Below, one piece after another: positions 14,557-21,510 of a stretch of DNA of 23,630 bases; positions within the stretch are counted from its first letter, which is position 1; every line of letters begins with the position of its first letter. The DNA is from a virus, in IMG/VR virus record IMGVR_UViG_3300045929_000084, positions 1 through 23,630 of that record, one strand, 5' to 3'. Below the pieces are notes generated by a model. It worked only from the letters and a program-made list of their open reading frames with translations, was not told the DNA's origin and did not search any database. The translations under genes were made by a program, and so were the position numbers.

Positions 14557-15107
14557 AGTCGACAGACCGCGAGGTGCTCGGCGACGATCTTGACGCGGTA
14601 GCCGACGAGCGTGTCGACCACGGCGCGCACGCCAGGGTTCCGTCGGGTCGCGTAGTCGTCGAAGGCGACGACATGGGAGGGCGCGAGATGCGGGACCCAT
14701 GCCTCGAGGTCGGCGCGGACTGATTCCTCGTCGTGGTCGCCGTCGATGAACAGCAGCCCCACGAGCGGCCCGTCCCATGCGTGTGCGGCGTCGGTGCTGA
14801 ACGCCCGGATCGGGGTGACCCGCGACCAGAGACGAAGAGCGCGGAGCTGCTTCTCGAACGCTTCGCGCACCTCGGGGTCGGTGAATCCGTGTTTGCCGGC
14901 GATGTTGCCGGGGAGGTCCCAGGGGTCGACGGCGTACACGGGGACGCCTTGCCCGGCCTTCGAGCCGGCGGCAAGGTAGGCGGTGCTCTTGCCTTTGTAG
15001 GAGCCGATTTCGACGATCGCCTGGTTGGCGGGGACCTCGGTGGCGAGGTCGTGGAGGGCGTCGCCGATGCCGGGGTTGAGGAGGCCGACGGCGTCTTCGA
15101 GGATCAT
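14553..15107 (-). CDS. Class I SAM-dependent methyltransferase, Methyltransf_24 type
   Basis: This 184-aa protein starts at ATG 15107, overlapping the FkbM stop (ATGA). The SAM-binding motif is VEIGSYKGKSTAYLA (32-46), followed by YAVDPWDLPG (58-67), an FIDGDHDEESVRADLEAW acidic motif (120-137), which resembles a metal-binding GDH site, and VVAFDDYA (146-153). These are hallmarks of the CmcI/cephalosporin-hydroxylase and sugar O-methyltransferase-like Methyltransf_24 group. Proteins of this group often methylate sugar hydroxyls. Encoded between FkbM and a glycosyltransferase, it likely acts on the same glycan. Confidence 0.85.
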   Translation of the reverse strand: MILEDAVGLLNPGIGDALHDLATEVPANQAIVEIGSYKGKSTAYLAAGSKAGQGVPVYAVDPWDLPGNIAGKHGFTDPEVREAFEKQLRALRLWSRVTPIRAFSTDAAHAWDGPLVGLLFIDGDHDEESVRADLEAWVPHLAPSHVVAFDDYATRRNPGVRAVVDTLVGYRVKIVAEHLAVCRL

Positions 15108-15757
15108 GGGCTCCAGCGCTCCATCGTCGAGCCCATGTGGATCGCCCGGGTCATCTCGTAGCCGAGCGGCTCGAGGAGCTGGGCGACGCTGTCGTGGGAC
15201 TGGTCGGTGTGGGTCTCGGTGTAGATCAGCGGTCGGCATCGTTCGATGTGGTCGAGTGCGCCTTCGAGGACGGCCGCTTCCATCCCTTCGACGTCGACCT
15301 TGAGAACGGCGAGGTCGGAGACGTCGAGGTAGCTGTCGATCGGTCGGACGCGGACGTGGCCGCGATCGAGCTTGAGGTTGGCGCCGTCGCGGGCGGGGTC
15401 GAACTCGACCCAGCGGCCGGGGGTGAGTCGGCCGCGTGCGACGCGGGCGCCTGCGGCCCAGGCGTGGACGGTGATGTCGAGGCCGGGGTTGAGGGCGAGG
15501 TTTGCTTCGAGCTGGTGGCGGGACTGGTCGTGTGGTTCCCAGGCGTGGACGCGAAGCCCGCAGATGGCGGCGAGGTAGAGGGAGTGGTTCCCGACGTGCG
15601 CCCCGACGTCGAACGCGGTCCCGGCGAGGTTGTGCTGGTGGATGTCGACGAGGAGGCGTCGCTCGTAGGGTTCGCCGTTGGTGACCTTCGAGCCGACCCG
15701 GCCGCCGGGGTCGTTGATGCGGTAGCGCAGGCCGAAGGCGGCGATGTCGCAGATCAT
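15104..15757 (-). CDS. FkbM-family methyltransferase
   Basis: This 217-aa protein starts at ATG 15757, overlapping the GT32 stop (ATGA). Motifs are FDVGAHVGNHSLYLA (49-63, SAM loop), AWEPHDQSRHQLEANLALN (72-90, acidic end of strand 2), RVRPIDSYL (136-144) and LAVLKVDVEGMEAAVLEGA (149-167). The last is the FkbM signature KxDVEGxE. Known family members O-methylate sugars or polyketides. The full length matches the family. Tight coupling to two glycosyltransferases and another methyltransferase indicates modification of a sugar chain in which one or more hydroxyls are capped by methyl groups. Confidence 0.9.
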   Translation of the reverse strand: MICDIAAFGLRYRINDPGGRVGSKVTNGEPYERRLLVDIHQHNLAGTAFDVGAHVGNHSLYLAAICGLRVHAWEPHDQSRHQLEANLALNPGLDITVHAWAAGARVARGRLTPGRWVEFDPARDGANLKLDRGHVRVRPIDSYLDVSDLAVLKVDVEGMEAAVLEGALDHIERCRPLIYTETHTDQSHDSVAQLLEPLGYEMTRAIHMGSTMERWSP

Positions 15758-16362
15758 GCGGCTCGCTTACGGGCGTTCTCCCAGTGGTGCACGGCGTAGG
15801 CGTCGGGGAAGTCCTCGTCGCGCCGGTCGAGCTCGTCCCACCGGTACGGGTAGAACAGCGCCGACGGGAACGTCGTCGCCGTCGAGCGGCGCCAGATCGG
15901 TGTTAGCAACTGGGGGCCGGTCATCACGTTCGGCCGCTTGCCGCGGTTGAGCGCGACGTTCATAGGGATGGAGAGGATGACCCGAGCGAGTGCCCCGTGG
16001 CCGGCGCGTGCTCCGATGATGGCGTTGTTGACCCACACGTCGTCGGTTTCCCATGCCGCGAACGCGTCGAGCCGATCGATGAGCTCGTCGAGGGGTCGGC
16101 GGCACTCGAAGTCGCAGTCGACGTAGACGCCGCCGTGACGGTGGAGGATCTCGTAGCGGGCGAGGTCGGCGCGGAACTGGCCGACGTGCGGGGTGATCTC
16201 GTCGGCGTGGTCGTAGAAGTACTGGTTCTGCAACCAGTCGAAGTTGGACCACATGATGTGGTCCCATCCTGGGTGGTGGTCGCGCCAGGTGTCGACGTAG
16301 CCGTCGAGATGCTCGGGGAGCGGCCCACCGATCCAGATGTGGTGGAGGACTTTGGGGATCAT
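15754..16362 (-). CDS. GT32-type glycosyltransferase (Gly_transf_sug, DXD)
   Basis: This 202-aa protein starts at ATG 16362, overlapping the head-closure stop (ATGA); the long extension to 16941 is a shadow of head genes. MIPKVLHHIWIGGPLPEH (1-18) is the typical opening of the capsular polysaccharide/OCH1-like GT32 family. QFRADLARYEILHRHGGVYVD leads to D82-C83-D84, the DXD motif that binds Mn2+ and the nucleotide-sugar. NNAIIGARAGHG (112-123) and the final VHHWENAR (191-198) are the acceptor-side motif and the HHW element. All key positions are intact. It probably starts or extends a glycan that the adjacent methyltransferases modify. Confidence 0.9.
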   Translation of the reverse strand: MIPKVLHHIWIGGPLPEHLDGYVDTWRDHHPGWDHIMWSNFDWLQNQYFYDHADEITPHVGQFRADLARYEILHRHGGVYVDCDFECRRPLDELIDRLDAFAAWETDDVWVNNAIIGARAGHGALARVILSIPMNVALNRGKRPNVMTGPQLLTPIWRRSTATTFPSALFYPYRWDELDRRDEDFPDAYAVHHWENARKRAA

Positions 16363-16670
16363 CCGGTCGCCTGGGTGAGTTCGGCGGTCATCCCTGCCGC
16401 CCAGCTGGTCCAGGGGTGTTCCCAGGTGCCGGGGTCGCCGTCGATGTCGTAGAGCACGCCGTCGACTTCGACCTGGTCGGTGTGGACGATGTCCGAACCG
16501 ACGGGAGCGAACAGTGTGAGCCCGGTCACGACAGCCTCGCGGCCGGGGTCGTGGACTTCGTTCGAGTGGCGTGGCGCGACGAACGCGCTGTCGATGGTGA
16601 GCCGGTCGGGGTCGCCGGCTTCGCGGTCGCCGTAGACGTCGGTGCCGGTTGGGCGGACCCGGACGATCAT
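16359..16670 (-). CDS. Head closure (stopper)-like protein
   Basis: This 103-aa protein starts at ATG 16670, overlapping the adaptor stop (ATGA). It is beta-rich: MIVRVRPTGTDVYGDREAGD, a short DRLTIDSAFVAPR, then GLTLFAPVGSDIVHTDQVEVDG and VLYDIDGDPGTWEHPWTSW near the end. The stretch with a TDQVEVDG turn followed by a DGDPGTW strand resembles the SPP1 gp16/HK97 head-tail stopper family in actinophages. It should plug the connector after packaging. The following gene, unusually, is a glycosyltransferase, not the neck protein. Confidence 0.75.
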   Translation of the reverse strand: MIVRVRPTGTDVYGDREAGDPDRLTIDSAFVAPRHSNEVHDPGREAVVTGLTLFAPVGSDIVHTDQVEVDGVLYDIDGDPGTWEHPWTSWAAGMTAELTQATG

Positions 16671-17122
16671 GTGAGCGAGAAGGGGTCGGTCTCTTCGACC
16701 GAGGTGGGGTCGAGGTGGTAGCCGTCGATGACGGGCGGGGTCTCGAGCGGCCCGCGGGAGGTTGGGATGGTGCCGACCTGGCCGCGGTCGACCGCGGCGC
16801 GGATGATGAGCTTGTCCAGCTTGGTGAGGTACAGCCGGGTTGCGGCTTCGGGTCCGAAGGAGCGGGCGAACGGCCCGGCGGTCTCGGAGGTGACGCCTCC
16901 AGGGTTGCGTGAGGAGCGTTCGACCATCTGCGCGACGACACCCACGATCTGGTCGGGGACCTCTTCGGGTTCTCCGTCGGCGTCGATCCAGTCCTCGCCC
17001 GCGTAGGCGCGAACGATTTCGGATGCGTCCGCGAGCCGTGCGTAAGCCTGGGTGGGGTTGGTCGCTGGCGTGTCGAGACGCGCGTTCAGGTCGTCGAGCG
17101 TCGCGAGCGTCGGTCGGGCCAC
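16667..17122 (-). CDS. Head-to-tail adaptor (connector) protein
   Basis: This 151-aa protein starts at GTG 17122 with GGGAGGTGA 3-4 bases upstream. The N-terminal ATLDDLNARLD helix and ARLADASEIVRAYAGEDWID (28-47) are the classic start of SPP1 gp15/HK97 gp6-like adaptors, followed by IVGVVAQMVERSSRNPGGVTSETAGPF (59-85). The 12-subunit ring docks on the portal. Position directly after the major capsid gene and before the stopper agrees. A UUCG hairpin in its leader may affect its expression relative to capsid protein. Confidence 0.85.
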   Translation of the reverse strand: MARPTLATLDDLNARLDTPATNPTQAYARLADASEIVRAYAGEDWIDADGEPEEVPDQIVGVVAQMVERSSRNPGGVTSETAGPFARSFGPEAATRLYLTKLDKLIIRAAVDRGQVGTIPTSRGPLETPPVIDGYHLDPTSVEETDPFSLT

Positions 17123-17138
17123 GGGTCACCTCCCGTAG

Positions 17139-17162
17139 AGCCGGGGGCCGAAGCCCCCGGCT
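17139..17162 (-). terminator. Perfect 10-bp UUCG hairpin after the major capsid gene
   Basis: On the minus strand AGCCGGGGGC, TTCG and GCCCCCGGCT form a perfect 10-bp stem closed by a C(UUCG)G tetraloop, the most stable kind. It starts 8 bases after the capsid stop codon. No U-tract follows: the next bases are CTACGGGAGGTGA, the adaptor ribosome site. It could be a weak or Rho-assisted terminator, a 3'-end stabiliser for the capsid message, or an expression step between capsid and adaptor. Confidence 0.6.
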
Positions 17163-17169
17163 GACGGTG

Positions 17170-18087
17170 TCAGGAGCCCTGGGCGGCCAGGACGACGAGA
17201 CGGTTGTTGTTCCCGTCTTCCTCCACTGAGGAGGCGCCGACGAACGCGTCCACGAGGGAGCGGTCGACGGGGCCGGTGGAGTTGGTCGGGTTGTAGTCCC
17301 GCAGGTAGCGCAGGGCGAGGGTCTCGGTCGCGACGCGGGATTTCATCGCGGCGCCGTCCGGCAGGGCGGGGGCGACGTTCGCGAAGCCGATCGCGGTGCG
17401 GTGGTACGCGTAGCCCTCGTCCGATCCGACGGCGTTGGAGCCGAGGATCGTGAAGCCAGCGATCCGGTTGATCGTCGCCTCCTCGAGCGCGTCGCGGTTG
17501 CCCGAGTTGTGGTTGTTGACGACCGGGTCGTTGAGGAACCACGCCTCGAGCTCGGATCCGAGCACGAGCACCCGCTCGGAGCGGGGCACGTTGAGGTCGT
17601 TGAGGACCTTCCGTGCTGCGACGGCGACGGCGAACGCCTCGCCCGAGGAGGGCGCGGTGCTCGTGTCGATCGGGTCGAGCTCCTGGCCTGCGGCCACGTT
17701 CGCGCCGGCGAGCGCCGCCGCGATCACGTCCTCCATGCCTTCGGCTACCGCGCGGAGCTGAGGATTCAGCACCTGGCGGGCGAAGTCGATGATGTCGAGC
17801 GTGAGTTGCTCGTCGGTGATGTTGAGCAGGTCGTAGACGTGGGTGTCGAGGACCACCGGGACCGAGGTCTCGGTCAGGTCGGTCGGGCTGAGCGCCGTGT
17901 TGGACCGCATCGTGCGCGTTCCGGCGGTGCGGACCGCGGGGATGCGGAGGGTGACGGTGTCGTTGAGCGCACCGACGAACGCTGCGTCGGGCTGCGCCCA
18001 GACGGTGCGGGGAAGCACGATCTCGCGCTGGAGCAGTAGCGCTGCAGCGTCGACGATCTGACTTTCCTTGATGAAGGTGTTCGCCAC
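17170..18087 (-). CDS. Major capsid protein, P22 coat/HK97-fold type
   Basis: This 305-aa protein starts at GTG 18087 with AGGAGG 5 bases upstream. MANTFIKESQIVDAAALLLQ and the following REIVLPRTVWAQPDAAFVGA with NDTVTLRIPAVRTAG are strongly reminiscent of the P22 coat protein-like major capsid family of actinophages. Further on, FARQVLNPQLRAVAEGMEDVIAAALAGA is the spine helix and RYLRDYNPTNSTGPVDRSLVDAF lies near the C-terminus. The scaffold gene directly precedes it. It assembles the icosahedral shell around scaffold and portal. The product appears full-length with no delta-domain-like N-terminal propeptide, so it may not require proteolytic maturation. Confidence 0.9.
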   Translation of the reverse strand: MANTFIKESQIVDAAALLLQREIVLPRTVWAQPDAAFVGALNDTVTLRIPAVRTAGTRTMRSNTALSPTDLTETSVPVVLDTHVYDLLNITDEQLTLDIIDFARQVLNPQLRAVAEGMEDVIAAALAGANVAAGQELDPIDTSTAPSSGEAFAVAVAARKVLNDLNVPRSERVLVLGSELEAWFLNDPVVNNHNSGNRDALEEATINRIAGFTILGSNAVGSDEGYAYHRTAIGFANVAPALPDGAAMKSRVATETLALRYLRDYNPTNSTGPVDRSLVDAFVGASSVEEDGNNNRLVVLAAQGS

Positions 18088-18092
18088 GATGA

Positions 18093-18098
18093 CCTCCT
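18093..18098 (-). promoter_or_regulatory. Strong ribosome binding site of the major capsid protein
   Basis: A perfect AGGAGG stands 5 bases before GTG 18087, in a 55-base gap after the scaffold stop. It is one of the strongest ribosome sites in the window and fits the high demand for capsid protein, offsetting the GTG start. Confidence 0.75.
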
Positions 18099-18142
18099 AG
18101 GTCGAGTTGGACCGCGTCGTCGTCGTGGCGGACGAACGCGGG

Positions 18143-18637
18143 TTACAATCCGCGGGGGATGGACTCGACGACCTTGCGGACGTCGATGTCGGCTTCCTCC
18201 GTGGGGTCGCTGCCGCCCTTGAGGTCGGCGGCGGGTTTGCGGATGGGCGGCGGGTTGGCGCCGTCCTTGGCTGGGAAGTTCTCGAGGATGTCGTCGGCGT
18301 CGGCCTCGAGGTCCTCGCGAGTCACTGCGTCGTGGGCGAGGCGTTTCGCCTGCCCAGCGGTGAGCCCCTTCGACATCGCGACTTCGGACCGCAGCGCGCG
18401 CGCTTCGGCGTCGGCTGCTCGCTTCTCGGCCGCGGCGATCTTGTCGGTGAGCTTCTCGCCCTCCGATTTGTCGCGGTCCTCGAACTCCTTGACCTTGCCC
18501 TCGAGCTCCTTGAGCCGCTTCTCGGCATCACGCCGGGCTTTGCGCTCCTCATCGAGGGCCTTCTTGGCTCCCGCATCAGGATCGGGCTTGGGGTCGTCGT
18601 CGTTGTCTTCGGGGTCTGGCTTGGGGTCGTCGGGCAT
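18143..18637 (-). CDS. Capsid scaffold protein
   Basis: I chose ATG 18637, 5 bases from AGGAGG; a GTG three bases earlier would sit only 2 bases from it. The 164-aa product is extremely acidic and charged: a proline/aspartate-rich start (DDPKPDPEDNDDDPKPDPD), a long coiled coil at about 24-90 (ALDEERKARRDAEKRLKELE) and a basic AKRLAHDAVTR helix, then a disordered C-terminal region. This is the usual scaffold located just before the capsid gene, providing an internal template and then leaving. No protease domain is attached. Confidence 0.9.
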   Translation of the reverse strand: MPDDPKPDPEDNDDDPKPDPDAGAKKALDEERKARRDAEKRLKELEGKVKEFEDRDKSEGEKLTDKIAAAEKRAADAEARALRSEVAMSKGLTAGQAKRLAHDAVTREDLEADADDILENFPAKDGANPPPIRKPAADLKGGSDPTEEADIDVRKVVESIPRGL

Positions 18638-18717
18638 CACGCCCTCCTTCGTGCGCCGGCCATCACGGCCGGGTCGGGCGTCACGCCCTGGGGGTGTCGT
18701 CCCGGCGTCACGCCGGG
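18632..18717 (-). repeat. Cluster of small GGCGTGA(C/T)GCC hairpins before the scaffold gene
   Basis: The intergenic interval carries three closely spaced short inverted repeats on the minus strand: CCCGGCG-TGA-CGCCGGG (7-bp stem, 18701-18717), GGGCG-TGA-CGCCC (5-bp stem, 18676-18688) and GGCCGG mirrored around GTGAT (6-bp stem, 18656-18672). A fourth, GGGC-GTGAT-GCCC (18632-18644), contains the scaffold start codon. All share the core G(G/C)CGTGA(C/T)G(G/C)C. No U-tract follows any of them. They may act as RNA structures governing scaffold translation, or as protein binding sites. Confidence 0.6.
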
Positions 18718-18724
18718 CGATCGG

Positions 18725-20137
18725 CTATAGGACGGTCCGACCAGCCCGCCGGTTGATGGCGGCCTGGAATGCTTGGAGTCGGTCCTGGGTCTCTTTCGGG
18801 AGACCGGCGATTCCGGCCTCCCGATTGAAGAGAGTGAAGACTTCAGCGAAGAACTCTTGGTCGTTGGTGCCGGCGTACTGGGAGACGTCGCCTTGCACCA
18901 GGTCGCGCACGAGCTGCCGGTTGCGCTTCGCGTATCCGGACTCGATCATCGCTTCGCGGATCATCGACTTGCCGGTAGGGGTGAACTTCAACCCCTTGCC
19001 GGCGTACTGGGCCATCCACGGGGTGTTGGCGGTCGTGACATGGCCGAACTCGTGGACCCACGCTTCCTCGTAGGTCCCAGCGACCACGCGGGCCGCGCCT
19101 GGGCCCTCGACGGACATCTTCCCGGTGAACTGTGCGCGTGCTGCGCTTGTCGGTTTGGCGAGGTCGCCGAGGACGCGGCCGAAGTGGATCATCGCTACCT
19201 CACCCATCCCGGCCGGTTTGTAGGTGATGGCCTCGAGCTTGACCTGCTCGGCGCCGTACTTGGCGGCGAGCCGGTCGCGGGCGCGTGCCATGTCCTCGAT
19301 GCGCGGGAGCGGGACGTTGTCGGTGACCGACGGGTCGACCTTGATGCCTCGAGCGGCGGCCCACGTGTTGACGTCGTCGACGTTCTTGAACGAGACGGGC
19401 GTGGGCGTCGAGCGTTCCGCGTCGAGTGCGGAACGGAACGCCGCTGCAGGGTCCTTCGTGCCCTTCGCAGTCTCGTCGTAGAGCTCGCGGTACTCGGCGG
19501 AGCCTGGGGGCCATGCGTCTCGGCCGAGTCGCTCGTAGACGGGTTCGAGCGAGCAGTTGCAGCCGTCGTGTGATCGGAAGCGGCCGGTGTCCTCGCTGTA
19601 AACGGGGCCGCGGCTGGCAAGCAGCGCGCAGAACGCGCACGCGCCACCGCTCGCGGCTCGGGCCCAGCCGATCGCGTTGGGGTCCCCCTCGACGCCGTTG
19701 AGGACGGTCTCACGCCCGCCGTCCATTGCGTGTCGCATCGCTGCCGCGGCCGAGCTCGTCCGGGCATCGCGCATCGCTCGGGCGGTTGTCTTGCCGGCCG
19801 CGACCCCAGCCTTGAATCGGACGGGGCCGGTGATGGTTAGCGAGGTGATGACCTGCTCGGGGTTGACGAACCCAGCGACTCTCGGGGAGAACGCCGCGCC
19901 GCCTTCCGCTGCGCTGAATGCCGTGACGTAGCTGCCAGCGAGCCGGGCCGACGCGAGACGGTACTCTTGGATGGCGCTGAGGGCTGAGGTGAGCCACGCG
20001 TCGAGCCCGGCGTCGATGTTGGTTGGGTCGAGGATGCGCCATGAGGCGAACATCTGGCGGACGACGAGGCGTCCGACGCGGTTCTGGGCGAGTCGGTGCG
20101 CCTCGGTGAGCGCTCGGCCCTCAGCCGACGACGCCAA
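18725..20137 (-). CDS. MuF-like head morphogenesis protein with C-terminal zincin (HEFGH) domain
   Basis: The longer frame to 20407 reads through the portal as a low-complexity shadow; the first sensible start is TTG 20137, overlapping the portal by 17 bases, giving 470 aa; ATG at residue 29 is the alternative. The N-terminal half is a MuF/VG15-like minor head protein with a zinc-type motif C167-x2-C170 ... H190-x2-C193-x-C195 (CAFCALLASRGPVY, then SHDGCNCSLEPVY). Residues about 255-470 form a second domain with H362-E-F-G-H366 and the downstream QEFFAEVF (427-434), whose E428 or E432 could be the third zinc ligand. HExxH indicates a metallopeptidase fold. Either it processes head proteins, or it is a MuF-linked polymorphic toxin delivered with DNA. 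The adjacent scaffold has no protease. Confidence 0.85.
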   Translation of the reverse strand: MASSAEGRALTEAHRLAQNRVGRLVVRQMFASWRILDPTNIDAGLDAWLTSALSAIQEYRLASARLAGSYVTAFSAAEGGAAFSPRVAGFVNPEQVITSLTITGPVRFKAGVAAGKTTARAMRDARTSSAAAAMRHAMDGGRETVLNGVEGDPNAIGWARAASGGACAFCALLASRGPVYSEDTGRFRSHDGCNCSLEPVYERLGRDAWPPGSAEYRELYDETAKGTKDPAAAFRSALDAERSTPTPVSFKNVDDVNTWAAARGIKVDPSVTDNVPLPRIEDMARARDRLAAKYGAEQVKLEAITYKPAGMGEVAMIHFGRVLGDLAKPTSAARAQFTGKMSVEGPGAARVVAGTYEEAWVHEFGHVTTANTPWMAQYAGKGLKFTPTGKSMIREAMIESGYAKRNRQLVRDLVQGDVSQYAGTNDQEFFAEVFTLFNREAGIAGLPKETQDRLQAFQAAINRRAGRTVL

Positions 20138-21500
20138 GGGGCTGTGACTGCCCGGCCGAAGCGAGCTGGCGAACGAGTTGCTCGAGCCCGCCACCCTCTT
20201 CGATCTTCGCCTTGGCTTCGTCGACGTCGGTCTGGGTGATGCCGGGCACCTTGGACCAGAGCAGGTCGGCCGGGAAGCCGAGCATCTGTGCGAGCTTGCC
20301 GAGCGCGTCGACAGCTTGGGAGAGCGAGCGGATGGAGGTGTCGGCCCATCGGACCTGGGCGCGGAAGTCGGCGGCGCCGTCGGCGTTGCCGGCTTGGTGT
20401 TCGGCAAGTCGGAGGTGCTGTTCGTAGGCTTCGCCGAGGACGTGCTTGGTCTCTTCGGACTTGGCGGTCTGGGAGGACTTCGCGGCGGCGAGCGCCTCTG
20501 CGCTCATGTTCGCCATCTGGCCGAGCAGCTCGAACGCGGGGGTCTGGGAGACGGCGGCGAGGTCGGTGAGGTCGCGTTCTTCGGCCTTGATGAACCCGTC
20601 GAGCGGGGTGGCGGGGAGCGACCCGAACTTCGTGTCGGGATCTTCGGCGGTGAGCATGTCCTCGACGCGGAGGCGCATCTTCACCTCGCCCACGGTCGAG
20701 TCGGTGGCCTTGGCGGATTCGACGACGGACATGCCGGCGATCGTCCGCACGACCCAGGAGGCGAACCGTTGCACGACGAGCCGGTCGAAGGCCGTCTGGT
20801 CGATCCGCCCGAGGAGCGGGATGAATGGCTCGACCTCACCCGCTGAGCGGCCTTCGAGGTCGAAGCGGTTGACGTACCGGACGACTGGGGTGACGCCGGA
20901 GTTGTGGACTTCCTCACTGTCCCAGGTCGGCTTCGACGTGGGGTTGCTGACGCGCAGGTGGTGGACCTTCTCGTCGTCCCACACCTCGATGCGGAACACC
21001 CCGCGCACCTTGCGGATGCTGAGCGCGACCTCGGGCCACTCGTCGCCGGCGGGGTCGGCGTAGAGGGCGATCATGTTGCGGGGTGACACCCCGCGCATCA
21101 CCGGCATCAACGCGCCGGTCAACGCGACTCGGCCGGGAAGGCTGGTGCCGTAGGAGACGCCGTAGGTGAGCGTCGCCCGGTTCATGGCGATCTGTCGGGA
21201 GTCCATCCCGTTCGCTTGCCAGATGTTCCAGGCGGTCGCGTCGTCGGGTGCGTCGGGGCGTCGGTAGCCCTCGATGTAGAGGGTCTGGGCGACCGAGGAC
21301 ACGATCAGGGCACCCCACGGGGCCTGCGCTCGCGCGGACAGCTCGCGGTACTCGGCGGTTGCCTGCTTGGGGCGGTGTGGGTCCTCGTGGTCCCACCGCG
21401 CCCACCGGTCGATGCGGTCGAGCTTCTCGCGCTCGTGCATCCATGCGGGGAGGAGCGCGTCAGCGGCGACCGCGACGGCTTCGTCTGGGGTCAGTGCCAC
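20121..21500 (-). CDS. Portal protein (SPP1 Gp6-like)
   Basis: This 459-aa protein starts at GTG 21500 with GAGAGGAG about 5 bases upstream; the site overlaps the terminase stop. ALTPDEAVAVAADALLPAWM and LDRIDRWARWDHEDP at the N-terminus, VSYGTSLPGRVAL and RYVNRFDLEGRSAGEVEPF in the middle, a FASWVVRTIAGMSVVESA helix and a long C-terminal helical region (KTEETKHVLGEAYEQHLRLAEH-type) fit SPP1-like portals. The dodecamer forms the DNA entry vertex and docks terminase. The size is within the normal range. The C-terminal IEEGGGLEQLVRQLASAGQS is glycine/serine-rich and overlaps the MuF start. Confidence 0.9.
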   Translation of the reverse strand: MALTPDEAVAVAADALLPAWMHEREKLDRIDRWARWDHEDPHRPKQATAEYRELSARAQAPWGALIVSSVAQTLYIEGYRRPDAPDDATAWNIWQANGMDSRQIAMNRATLTYGVSYGTSLPGRVALTGALMPVMRGVSPRNMIALYADPAGDEWPEVALSIRKVRGVFRIEVWDDEKVHHLRVSNPTSKPTWDSEEVHNSGVTPVVRYVNRFDLEGRSAGEVEPFIPLLGRIDQTAFDRLVVQRFASWVVRTIAGMSVVESAKATDSTVGEVKMRLRVEDMLTAEDPDTKFGSLPATPLDGFIKAEERDLTDLAAVSQTPAFELLGQMANMSAEALAAAKSSQTAKSEETKHVLGEAYEQHLRLAEHQAGNADGAADFRAQVRWADTSIRSLSQAVDALGKLAQMLGFPADLLWSKVPGITQTDVDEAKAKIEEGGGLEQLVRQLASAGQSQPLGVVG

Positions 21501-21510
21501 AGGGCTCCTC

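Noticed and set aside
17139-17162. Classical intrinsic terminator
   Set aside because: The hairpin is perfect but no U-tract follows on the transcript, so full Rho-independent termination is not claimed.
20138-20407. N-terminal extension of the MuF protein
   Set aside because: The extension is a serine/proline/arginine-rich shadow of the portal C-terminus.
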